From assembly GCF_000974425.1 (NCBI RefSeq), contig NZ_CP010429.1:4511501-4575500 (forward strand): a DNA stretch of 64,000 nt, written 5' to 3'. Origin of the DNA: Spirosoma radiotolerans (lineage in GTDB: Bacteria > Bacteroidota > Bacteroidia > Cytophagales > Spirosomataceae). Below, one piece after another: positions 52,022 to 60,545 of this stretch. The position numbers and the translations under genes were made by a program. Below the pieces are notes generated by a model. It saw nothing but the letters and a program-made list of their open reading frames with translations. It searched no databases and was not told where the DNA came from. Numbering within the stretch: position 1 is the first letter of the stretch; each line of letters starts with the position of its first letter.

Positions 52022-54658
52022 ATGAAGCCAACCCCCCTCCCACCGCGCTGGGCCACCCGCCTGCTGCACTGGTTCTGCGCTCCCCATCGGCTGGACGAAC
52101 TGGAAGGCGACCTCGACGAGCTGTTCCAGGAACGGGTCAAATTGGTGGGGCTGCACCAGGCGCGCCGACGCTACGTGCGCGATGTGTTTAGCCTGATGCG
52201 GCCCTGGATTATTGATCGTCCCTCTACTGAATATGCAACGTCGGATTACCCGACCCTTTACTTTCTTCATCCTGACATGATACGCAATTATTTCACCGTT
52301 GCCTGGCGCAACCTGATTCGCAACAAAGCCTTTTCGGCCATTAACCTTCTGGGGCTTGCGCTGGGAATGGCATGCAGCCTGCTCATTATGCTATGGGTGC
52401 AGGACGAACGTAGCGTAGACAGCTTTCATGCAAATGGTAAAAGCCTGTACCAGATCTATGAGCGTCAGCATTTCGATGGAAAAGTCTACGCCAGTTACTT
52501 TACTCAGGGCTTGCTGGCCGACGAACTCAAACGGACTATTCCTGAGGTGCAGTATGCTACGGCTATGGAGTCCAATTATCCCACCACATTTTCGGTAGGA
52601 GAAAGGATCATTAAAATGGAAGGGACGTTTGCAGGAGCCGATTTCTTTACCATGTTCAGTTATCCTTTTTTGCAGGGAACAGCCGCAACGGCGCTGCGTA
52701 GTCCGGGCGGCATTGCGATCTCCCGCAAAATGGCCGAAGCCTTCTTCGGGAGTGCAGAAAAAGCAATTGGCCAGTCGATTCGTGCCGAGAACAAAGTCGA
52801 TTTATTGGTGACAGCCGTATTTGAGAACCTACCGGCCAACTCATCGCAGCAGTTTGATTTTCTGCGAACGTGGGTTGATTTCGAGAAAGACAATGATTGG
52901 GCCAAAACCTGGACTAGTACGGACCCGATGACGTATGTACAGTTGCGGACAGACCGAATGGGCAAACCCATTGACCAGGCCCGTGTGGATGCCAAAATCA
53001 AAGATTTCATTTATAAATATGTGCCAAAAACGAAGGGTTTTCTGGTAGAATTAGGCCTGCAGCCCTATCCCGAAAAATACCTGCATTCGAACTTTAAAGA
53101 GGGTTATCTCGACGGGGGCCGGATCGAGTATGTACGACTGTTTAGCATCGTCGCCGTATTTATTCTGCTGATTGCCTGCATCAATTTTATGAACCTGGCC
53201 ACGGCCCGCTCCACCAAACGAGCCAAAGAAGTGGGCGTTCGGAAAGTAGTTGGCGCGGCTCGTTCGGCCTTGATCGGCCAGTTTGTAGGCGAGGCTATGC
53301 TGCTCACGTCCTTTTCCATCATCATTGCGGTTGTGCTGGTGGCCTTACTTTTGCCAGCCTTCAACACCCTGACCGGCAAAATGCTCGTTCTACCGGTTAC
53401 TAGTCCGGCATTCTGGGCTACGTTACTGGGTTTACTCCTGCTGACGGGCTTCGTGGCCGGCAGTTATCCCGCCCTCTTCCTGTCATCGCTAAACCCGATT
53501 CGGGTGCTAAAAGGGAGCCTGCGGTTTAGCGCCGGAGCGGCCTTTTTCCGTCAGGGTTTAGTCGTCTTTCAGTTCGGACTGTCGATCATGCTGATTGTCG
53601 GTACGATTGTAATCTACCGCCAAATGAACTACGTCCAAACGAAGAATCTGGGCTATAATCGCGAAAACCTGCTTTATATCCCGGTTGAAGGCGATTTACC
53701 ACAGAAGTACGATTTATTCAAAGAAGAAATCAGTGCCTTACCCGGCATTCTGACTGTTTCCCGGATGCGGGAATCGCCAACCGCGCTTGGCCACCACGTT
53801 GATGATATCGGATGGACCGGTAAAGACCCGAACCTGCGAACAACGTTCGCCAATACGGCTGTTGGTTATGATTTTGTCAAGACACTGAAGTTGACCTTGA
53901 AGGATGGCCGCGACTTCTCGAAAGACTTTGGAACGGATACCCTCGGCTTCCTCATCAACGAAACGGCCCTGGCCAAAATTGGATATAAAAACCCAATAGG
54001 CAAACCTCTCGATTGGGGTGGGAATAAGGGACACATCATTGGTGTCCTGAAAGATTTTCATTTTAATTCGATGCGGCAGGCCATCGAACCGCTCATTATC
54101 CGACTGGATAGACGTCCACAGTGGGGCACCATTCTGGTCCGCGCCGAAGCGGGCAAGACCCAGGAAGCCATTGCGAGTCTGGAGAAAGTATGTAAAGAAT
54201 TGAATCCACTCACCCCCTTCACCTATCAGTTCTCGGATCAGGAATACGCTAAACTGTACCGAAGCGAACAGGTCGTCAGTCAACTGGCTACTTACTTTGC
54301 CATACTGGCCATTTTCATTTCGTGCCTGGGTCTGTTTGGCTTAGCGGCCTTCACGGCTGAACAGCGGACCAAAGAGATTGGGGTTCGGAAGGTGCTCGGC
54401 GCATCGGTTACCAGCGTAGTGGCCCTACTTTCCAGAGACTTCCTCAAACTGGTCCTGATCGCCATTGTCATTGCCTCTCCCCTGGCCTGGTATGCCATGA
54501 ATCAGTGGCTGGAGAGCTTCATGTACAAAATTGACCTTTCGTGGTGGATGTTTGCGTTAGCAGGTCTGCTGGCGGTGGGTATCGCGCTACTAACCGTGAG
54601 CTTCCAGAGTATCAAAGCCGCCCTGATAAATCCGGTCAAGAGCCTGCGCTCAGAATAA
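52022..54658 (+). CDS. FtsX/MacB-type double ABC permease with prefix domain (operon 3, gene 2)
   Basis: 878 residues from ATG 52022; an upstream in-frame ATG at 51902 lies inside the previous gene. The first 240 bp differ from those of operon 3 gene 1 at only a handful of positions, then the sequences part. Loops TKRAKEVGVRKVVGAARSA and EQRTKEIGVRKVLGAS; motif IIGVLKDFHFNSMRQ. Ends LINPVKSLRSE. A hairpin follows at 54682-54707. Confidence 0.92.
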   Translation: MKPTPLPPRWATRLLHWFCAPHRLDELEGDLDELFQERVKLVGLHQARRRYVRDVFSLMRPWIIDRPSTEYATSDYPTLYFLHPDMIRNYFTVAWRNLIRNKAFSAINLLGLALGMACSLLIMLWVQDERSVDSFHANGKSLYQIYERQHFDGKVYASYFTQGLLADELKRTIPEVQYATAMESNYPTTFSVGERIIKMEGTFAGADFFTMFSYPFLQGTAATALRSPGGIAISRKMAEAFFGSAEKAIGQSIRAENKVDLLVTAVFENLPANSSQQFDFLRTWVDFEKDNDWAKTWTSTDPMTYVQLRTDRMGKPIDQARVDAKIKDFIYKYVPKTKGFLVELGLQPYPEKYLHSNFKEGYLDGGRIEYVRLFSIVAVFILLIACINFMNLATARSTKRAKEVGVRKVVGAARSALIGQFVGEAMLLTSFSIIIAVVLVALLLPAFNTLTGKMLVLPVTSPAFWATLLGLLLLTGFVAGSYPALFLSSLNPIRVLKGSLRFSAGAAFFRQGLVVFQFGLSIMLIVGTIVIYRQMNYVQTKNLGYNRENLLYIPVEGDLPQKYDLFKEEISALPGILTVSRMRESPTALGHHVDDIGWTGKDPNLRTTFANTAVGYDFVKTLKLTLKDGRDFSKDFGTDTLGFLINETALAKIGYKNPIGKPLDWGGNKGHIIGVLKDFHFNSMRQAIEPLIIRLDRRPQWGTILVRAEAGKTQEAIASLEKVCKELNPLTPFTYQFSDQEYAKLYRSEQVVSQLATYFAILAIFISCLGLFGLAAFTAEQRTKEIGVRKVLGASVTSVVALLSRDFLKLVLIAIVIASPLAWYAMNQWLESFMYKIDLSWWMFALAGLLAVGIALLTVSFQSIKAALINPVKSLRSE

Positions 54659-54681
54659 CAACCTCATGCATGTAAAATCAG

Positions 54682-54707
54682 CAAGGCCATCCAAACGGGT
54701 GGCCTTG
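54682..54707 (+). terminator. Hairpin after operon 3
   Basis: 11-bp stem (one G-T pair) 54682-54692 with 54697-54707, AAAC loop. It overlaps by two bases the first half-site of the next operator. The T-run is weak. Confidence 0.65.
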
Positions 54708-54742
54708 TCCGTTTCAGTACGTTTTGTGTCCGCTATTGGACA
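54706..54742. promoter_or_regulatory. Twin-dyad operator upstream of PadR gene 4
   Basis: TGTCC-N6-GTACG (54706-54721) and perfect TGTCC-N6-GGACA (54727-54742), centres 21 bp apart, ending 110 nt before the PadR start. The layout is the same as before PadR gene 3, although the spacer bases differ. Confidence 0.8.
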
Positions 54743-54805
54743 CCAGACCAATTGTCTATTTTGGCAAAAATGCGTCTAGAGTGCGGTATGATGGCTTTTC
54801 TCAGG

Positions 54806-54820
54806 TTGGCACCGCATTTG
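54806..54820 (+). promoter_or_regulatory. Conserved TTGGC-N3-GCATTTG element before PadR gene 4
   Basis: TTGGCACCGCATTTG, 32 nt before the start codon, matching the other three. Confidence 0.7.
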
Positions 54821-54852
54821 ATCGACAGAATCGTATAAAATAATTCCCTGCT

Positions 54853-55191
54853 ATGAAACGGGCTTTTTTGGGAGAGTTTGAAGAAATTGTTCTGCTCACC
54901 GTTGCGGTGCTGGATGAAGGTGCTTACGGCGTTACCATCACCCAGGAGATTGAGCAAAAAACGGGGCGCTCCGTTGGTTTCAGTACGGTCCATACGACGC
55001 TGCAACGCCTGGCCGAAAAAGGCTTTCTGACGTCGACCATGGGCGGGGCTACGGCAGAGCGTGGTGGTCGTCGAAAACGTTTTTTTGCCGTTACGGCAAC
55101 CGGACGTAGAGCCTTGCAGGAGGTCAAGCAAATCCGGGAGGAGTTGTGGGGCGCCTTACCTCCCCAAACATTACAACTGATGGGCAATTGA
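54853..55191 (+). CDS. PadR family transcriptional regulator (operon 4)
   Basis: 112 residues: MKRAFLGEFEEIVLLTVAVLDEGAYGVTI, then GFSTVHTTLQRLAEKGFLTSTMGGAT and ERGGRRKRFFAVTATGRRAL. The only one of the four PadR genes that does not overlap its permease; the gap is 13 nt. Heads an operon of at least four permeases. Confidence 0.93.
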   Translation: MKRAFLGEFEEIVLLTVAVLDEGAYGVTITQEIEQKTGRSVGFSTVHTTLQRLAEKGFLTSTMGGATAERGGRRKRFFAVTATGRRALQEVKQIREELWGALPPQTLQLMGN

Positions 55192-55204
55192 TCCTAAAAC
55201 AGCC

Positions 55205-57913
55205 ATGGGAAAGCCAAACCGCCAGACTGACATGCCGAACCATTTCCGAAACGTTGGTGACGCAGCGGCTAAGCCACCCCGTTGGGCCACCCAGCTCCTG
55301 ACCTGGTGGGGCGATCCCAACACGGGCGAAGAAGTGCAGGGCGACCTGCTCGAACTCTACGCCTACTGGGTCAAAACGGTAGGCAAACGACGGGCCGACT
55401 GGCGATACAGCCTGAGTGCCCTGAAGCTGTTACGGCCCATGGCCAAATCAAAGCACGTACCTGAGTACACGACCACCTTTTTTCTGAGCCCCGATATGAT
55501 CCGAAATTATTTAAAAGTCGCTTTTAGGAACCTGGTCCTCCGTAAGGCATTCACCGCCATCAATATTATCGGGCTGGCTATGGGTCTGGCTACCTGCCTG
55601 TTGATTGTGTTATTTGTCCAGCATGAGCTAAGCTACGACAACTACCACGCCAAAGCCGATCGGCTTTTCCGCGTAACGATGGACGGCCAGGTTGGCGGTA
55701 AAGCGATTAATCTTGCGCCCGTTGGCGTTCCCGTTGGCCCAGCTATGTTCCATGACTATTCGGGGGTAGAGGCCACTACACGGCTGTACAACGAAGGGAC
55801 GTTTATCGTCAAAAATGCGAACGAAAGTTTTAAAGAAGAGCATGTCATTTTCCCCGATTCCAACTTTTTCGAGGTCTTCTCGATACCGCTACTAAAAGGC
55901 CGGGCAAAGACGGTGCTGCTTGAACCCAACACGGTGGTACTTACCGAAACAATGGCCCATAAATATTTTGGAAATCAGGACCCTATCGGCAAAACGCTGA
56001 CGCTGGGCACACGCGGCCTTTTTCGGGTAACGGGAGTCTGTCAGGACGTCCCCTTAAATACGCATTTCCACTACGACATTTTTGCGTCTATTCGCTCGGT
56101 TCAGTTGCGCGAAACGTGGCTATCCAGTGGAGCGTATACATATGTGGTTCTGCGTCCCGGCTACTCGATTGATAACCTGAAGGCTAAAATGCCCGAGTTG
56201 ATCAGTAAATACATGGGGCCGGAAATCCAGAGCCTTCTGGGTATAAGTCTGGTCGATTTCCATAGAAAAGGCGACCGGTTTAGTTATCAGTTTCAGCCCA
56301 TTACTGACATTCACCTTCAGTCGCACCTTGAGAATGAAATAGAGCCAAACAGCGATATTCAATACATATATATTTTCTCCGCCATTGCCGTATTTATCCT
56401 GCTGGTGGCCTGCATCAACTTTATGAACCTGAGTACGGCCGGATCAGCCGGACGAGCGAAGGAAGTAGGCATTCGCAAAGTACTGGGTTCCGTAAAACAG
56501 CAACTGGTCGGGCAGTTTTTGAGTGAGTCGGTACTGGTCACGTTTATCGCCTTGTTCGTTGCGCTGGTTATCGTGGTTGTAGCCTTACCGAGCTTCAACC
56601 AACTGGCCGACAAACAGTTTTCGGTCAGTTCGCTCATACATGGCTGGATGATGCCGGGCATGCTACTGGCCAGTCTGTTGATTGGTTTGTTAGCTGGTAG
56701 TTACCCCGCCTTTTTTCTCTCAGCCTTTAAGCCCATCAGCGTCCTGAAAGGAACGGTTCGAGCGGGCTTTAAAAGCGGCTGGCTACGCAACACCCTCGTT
56801 ACGACTCAGTTTGTCGTCTCTATCAGCATGATTATCGGCACTATGGTGGTGTATCAGCAGCTCCATTTTATTCAGAATAAGAAAGTCGGATTCGATAAAG
56901 ATCAAGTGCTGATTATCCACGACACCTATTCCCTTGGTGCTAAAGCGGATGCGTTTAAAGCCGAACTGGCTAAGCTCTCTTCCATCCGTAACGTTACGCT
57001 GGCAGGCTACTTACCCGCTGGAGCCTCTAACCAGGCAACGGATGGGTTTCAATTAAAAAACGGAGCTGGCGAGTCGATTACCTACCGGGAGCAGTCCTAC
57101 TATATTGACGAGAGCTACGTACCGACGCTGGGGATCGGGATCGCTCAGGGCCGTAACTTTTCTAAAGCTTTTCCGACCGACAGTGCTGCCGTGCTTATCA
57201 ATCAGGCAGCGGTCCGACAGTTTGGTTGGAAAAATCCTGTTGGGCAACAACTTATGACCGTCGGTAACGGCAGCCCTGAGAGCAGACGCACGTATACGGT
57301 TGTAGGCGTCGTCAACGATTTCCATTTCGCGTCGATGCATCAGCGCATTGCCCCGTTAGTCATGTTTTATGGGTCCGACAACTACCAGATGGCCCTGCGC
57401 ATCCAGACGACCGATATAGCCGGTCTGCTGAAAACGGTGGAGCAAACCTGGAAAGCCCAAACCAATACGCCTTTTGCTTATTCCTTCCTGAACGAACGCT
57501 TCAACAACGTTTACAAAGCCGAACAGCGTATCGGGCAGTTGTTCAGTATTTTCGCCGGACTAACGGTCGTCATTTCCTGCCTGGGCCTATTTGGTCTGGC
57601 GATGTTTACAACCCAACAACGGACCAAAGAAATTGGCGTTCGCAAGGTGTTAGGCGCGTCGGTTGCCAGTGTTGTTGCGTTACTGTCGCGCGACTTCGTG
57701 AAGCTGGTACTGGTTGCTATCGTCATTGCATCGCCCCTGGCCTGGTACGCTATGAACCGGTGGCTACAGGACTTTGCCTACAAGATTGATATCGCCTGGT
57801 GGGTATTTGCGCTAGCCGGTCTGCTGACCATTAGCATCGCCCTGCTAACGGTCAGTTTTCAGAGCATCAAAGCAGCCCTGATGAACCCCGTCAAGAGCTT
57901 ACGCAGCGAATAA
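55205..57913 (+). CDS. FtsX/MacB-type double ABC permease with prefix domain (operon 4, gene 1)
   Basis: 902 residues from ATG 55205; ATG 55232 is an alternative. The prefix here is of the WWGDPNTGEEVQGDLLELY / RADWRYSLSALKLLRP type, different from operons 1-3, and lacks the FCAPH words. TM1 about 115-140; loops AGRAKEVGIRKVLGSVKQQ and TQQRTKEIGVRKVLGAS; motif VVGVVNDFHFASMHQ. Ends LMNPVKSLRSE, 2 nt from the next gene. Confidence 0.92.
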   Translation: MGKPNRQTDMPNHFRNVGDAAAKPPRWATQLLTWWGDPNTGEEVQGDLLELYAYWVKTVGKRRADWRYSLSALKLLRPMAKSKHVPEYTTTFFLSPDMIRNYLKVAFRNLVLRKAFTAINIIGLAMGLATCLLIVLFVQHELSYDNYHAKADRLFRVTMDGQVGGKAINLAPVGVPVGPAMFHDYSGVEATTRLYNEGTFIVKNANESFKEEHVIFPDSNFFEVFSIPLLKGRAKTVLLEPNTVVLTETMAHKYFGNQDPIGKTLTLGTRGLFRVTGVCQDVPLNTHFHYDIFASIRSVQLRETWLSSGAYTYVVLRPGYSIDNLKAKMPELISKYMGPEIQSLLGISLVDFHRKGDRFSYQFQPITDIHLQSHLENEIEPNSDIQYIYIFSAIAVFILLVACINFMNLSTAGSAGRAKEVGIRKVLGSVKQQLVGQFLSESVLVTFIALFVALVIVVVALPSFNQLADKQFSVSSLIHGWMMPGMLLASLLIGLLAGSYPAFFLSAFKPISVLKGTVRAGFKSGWLRNTLVTTQFVVSISMIIGTMVVYQQLHFIQNKKVGFDKDQVLIIHDTYSLGAKADAFKAELAKLSSIRNVTLAGYLPAGASNQATDGFQLKNGAGESITYREQSYYIDESYVPTLGIGIAQGRNFSKAFPTDSAAVLINQAAVRQFGWKNPVGQQLMTVGNGSPESRRTYTVVGVVNDFHFASMHQRIAPLVMFYGSDNYQMALRIQTTDIAGLLKTVEQTWKAQTNTPFAYSFLNERFNNVYKAEQRIGQLFSIFAGLTVVISCLGLFGLAMFTTQQRTKEIGVRKVLGASVASVVALLSRDFVKLVLVAIVIASPLAWYAMNRWLQDFAYKIDIAWWVFALAGLLTISIALLTVSFQSIKAALMNPVKSLRSE

Positions 57914-57915
57914 CG

Positions 57916-60543
57916 ATGAAGACCCCAAAGCCATCGGGCAAGCCTATTCATCCACCCCGTTGGGCCACCCAGCTCCTGACCTGGTGGGGCGATCCCAACA
58001 CGGGCGAAGAAGTGCAGGGCGACCTGCTCGAACTCTACGCCTACTGGGTCAAAACGGTGGGCAAACGACGGGCCGACTGGCGATACAGCCTGAGTGCCCT
58101 GAAGCTGTTACGGCCCATGGCCAAATCAAAGCACGTACCTGAGTACACGACCACCTTTTTTCTAAGCCCCGACATGATCCGAAACTACGCCAAAATTGCC
58201 TGGAGGAATCTGGTTAACCACAAACTATACACTGGTATCAACGTTTTTGGGCTGGCATTGGGCATGGCCTGTGCTTTACTCATTGGTCTATGGGTACACG
58301 AAGAACTAAATTATGACCGCTTTCTGCCTGATGTAGACCGCGTTTACTTCGTGCGTGTCCAGGCGGAATACAAAGGCAAAATTGGCACTAATTATGCAAC
58401 GCCGGGGCCGTTGCAGGAAGCTATTGGCAGCGAGATACCTCAGGTAGCGGCTGCCACAAAAACGAACTGGGGTAGCGAAACACTTATTAAAGCGGGTGAA
58501 AAAGCAACCAAGGAATTTGGCCGCTATGCAACAGCCGACTTCTTCCGTGTCTTCGACCTACCCGCTATAGATGGTGACCCCAAGATGGCCCTGGCGCAAC
58601 CGGATCAAATCGTTATTACCCGAAAATTGGCAGAAAAATTCTTTCCGGAGGGACAGGCACGGGGGAAGGTGCTTCAACTCGATAATGCTACATTTTATAA
58701 AGTGGGGGCCGTTATTGAAAACATCCCAACTAACGCAACGATCCAATTCGAATGGATGGTCAATTGGAAAGCGCAGGAGAAGGAGTGGATGAATAACTGG
58801 GGCAATAATTCGTTTCTGACCTACCTCCGCCTAAAACCAAACGCCACCGCCACGCAGGCCGAAGCGGCCATGAAGGACATGTATGTGCGTCATGCCAAAC
58901 AACCTGCCGATTTCAACGCCGTACAATATCCCATTCTGCATCCAATGGCAGATGTGCATCTGTACTCAGAATACAAAGACGGCAAGGTAGTGGGTGGTGG
59001 CATCGAGTATGTCCGCACCTTCTCCCTGGTTGCGCTATTTATTCTGCTGATCGCCTGTATCAATTTTATGAATTTAGCCACGGCCCGGTCATCCACCCGT
59101 GCCAGGGAGGTGGGGGTGCGCAAGGTTGTCGGCGCCATGCGCCCTGCCTTGATCGGTCAGTTCCTGAGCGAATCCCTGCTGACAAGCTTGCTGGCGGCTG
59201 TGCTGGCAGTAGGCCTGGTTTGGCAAGCGCTGCCAACATTTAATCAACTGTTTGACAAACAGATAGCACTCAGTTTATCGACGCCTGTACTTTGGCTGGG
59301 GCTGATCGGACTAGTCGTATTCACGGGCTTTTTGTCGGGCAGCTATCCGGCGCTATTTCTGTCAGGGTTACAGGCGGTTCGAATTCTTAAAGGAAATCTA
59401 CAATTCGGCTCAGGCCCGGTAGCCTTCCGCAGAGTCTTGGTGGTCGTTCAATTTGCGCTGTCCGTATTTTTGATCGTCGGCATGTTGGCGGTAAGCCGGC
59501 AAATGAATTACCTACAGGAGAAACACCTCGGGCTTGATCGGGAAAACGTGGTTTACATACCTATAGAAGGCGAAATGGCCAATCCTGAGAAAGTAGAGGT
59601 ATTTCGACAGGAAGTGATGCGTTTGCCATCGGTTGCTGCAGCCACGGCGACGTCCGACCTGCCCATTGATGTCACCTGGACAACAGCCGGCAATTTGACA
59701 TGGACGGGCAAGGACCCCAATCAGGAAACAAATGTATCGGCCATGCTGGTTGGTGGCGAGTTTACCCGCACCATGAACATTAAGCTGCTCAGCGGGCGTG
59801 ACTTCCGACCAGGCAGCCTCGCCGACTCCTCTAATTACCTCGTCAATGAGGCCACCGCAAAATTGATGGGAATCGACAATCCGGTCGGCAAAGAAATTAA
59901 CTTTTCGATGGGCAAAGGCCGGATTATCGGGTTGATGAAAGATTTCCACCTGAACTCTTTACACCAGGCAATCAATCCTTTAGTTGTGTGTTTTGGGGCA
60001 AAATATGCGCATTATATTTTGGCAAAAACCCGTGCCGGACAAACCAATCAGGCCATCGCTGACCTCGAAGAATTGACAAAGCGATTTAACCCAAATTATC
60101 CGTTTACCTACCACTTCCTGGACGAAGCCTACGAGAAGCTATATCGGAGCGAGCAGCAGGTCAGTTCGCTCGTCAACTACTTTGGCATGCTGGCCATTTT
60201 GATCTCCTGTCTGGGTCTGTTCGGCCTGGTTGCCTTTACGGCCGAACAGCGGACCAAAGAAATCGGTATCCGTAAAGTACTGGGCGCCAGCGTCCAGAAT
60301 ATTGTCGGCTTACTATCGGCCGATCTCCTCCGGCTCGTCTTGATTGCTCTTGTGTTAGCGACACCTGTGGCGTGGTGGGCCATTGACAAGTGGCTCAAGA
60401 CGTTTGAGTATCGGCAGGAATTAACCTGGTGGATTGTCGCCCTGGCAGGGTTGTTAGCGGTAGGCATTGCCCTACTGACCGTCAGTTTTCAGAGTATCAA
60501 AGCGGCCCTGATGAACCCCGTCAAGAGCTTACGTAGCGAATAG
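57916..60543 (+). CDS. FtsX/MacB-type double ABC permease with prefix domain (operon 4, gene 2)
   Basis: 875 residues. The prefix DNA (57955-58185) matches that of the preceding gene (55280-55510) at all but a few positions. The body diverges: TM1 TGINVFGLALGMACALLIGL; loops STRAREVGVRKVVGAMRPA and EQRTKEIGIRKVLGAS; motif IIGLMKDFHLNSLHQ. Two nt to the next gene, so translation is tightly coupled. Ends LMNPVKSLRSE. Confidence 0.92.
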   Translation: MKTPKPSGKPIHPPRWATQLLTWWGDPNTGEEVQGDLLELYAYWVKTVGKRRADWRYSLSALKLLRPMAKSKHVPEYTTTFFLSPDMIRNYAKIAWRNLVNHKLYTGINVFGLALGMACALLIGLWVHEELNYDRFLPDVDRVYFVRVQAEYKGKIGTNYATPGPLQEAIGSEIPQVAAATKTNWGSETLIKAGEKATKEFGRYATADFFRVFDLPAIDGDPKMALAQPDQIVITRKLAEKFFPEGQARGKVLQLDNATFYKVGAVIENIPTNATIQFEWMVNWKAQEKEWMNNWGNNSFLTYLRLKPNATATQAEAAMKDMYVRHAKQPADFNAVQYPILHPMADVHLYSEYKDGKVVGGGIEYVRTFSLVALFILLIACINFMNLATARSSTRAREVGVRKVVGAMRPALIGQFLSESLLTSLLAAVLAVGLVWQALPTFNQLFDKQIALSLSTPVLWLGLIGLVVFTGFLSGSYPALFLSGLQAVRILKGNLQFGSGPVAFRRVLVVVQFALSVFLIVGMLAVSRQMNYLQEKHLGLDRENVVYIPIEGEMANPEKVEVFRQEVMRLPSVAAATATSDLPIDVTWTTAGNLTWTGKDPNQETNVSAMLVGGEFTRTMNIKLLSGRDFRPGSLADSSNYLVNEATAKLMGIDNPVGKEINFSMGKGRIIGLMKDFHLNSLHQAINPLVVCFGAKYAHYILAKTRAGQTNQAIADLEELTKRFNPNYPFTYHFLDEAYEKLYRSEQQVSSLVNYFGMLAILISCLGLFGLVAFTAEQRTKEIGIRKVLGASVQNIVGLLSADLLRLVLIALVLATPVAWWAIDKWLKTFEYRQELTWWIVALAGLLAVGIALLTVSFQSIKAALMNPVKSLRSE

Positions 60544-60545
60544 CC

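Noticed and set aside
51617..52270. 217-codon minus-strand frame across the junction of two permeases
   Set aside because: It is antisense to the conserved permease C-terminus and prefix. A similar shadow appears at the other paralogues, which is expected from repeated sequence.
49340..52280. Near-identical blocks at permease starts as ends of a transposon or insertion sequence
   Set aside because: The repeated blocks are in-frame coding sequence in the same orientation with no transposase, terminal inverted repeats or target duplications.
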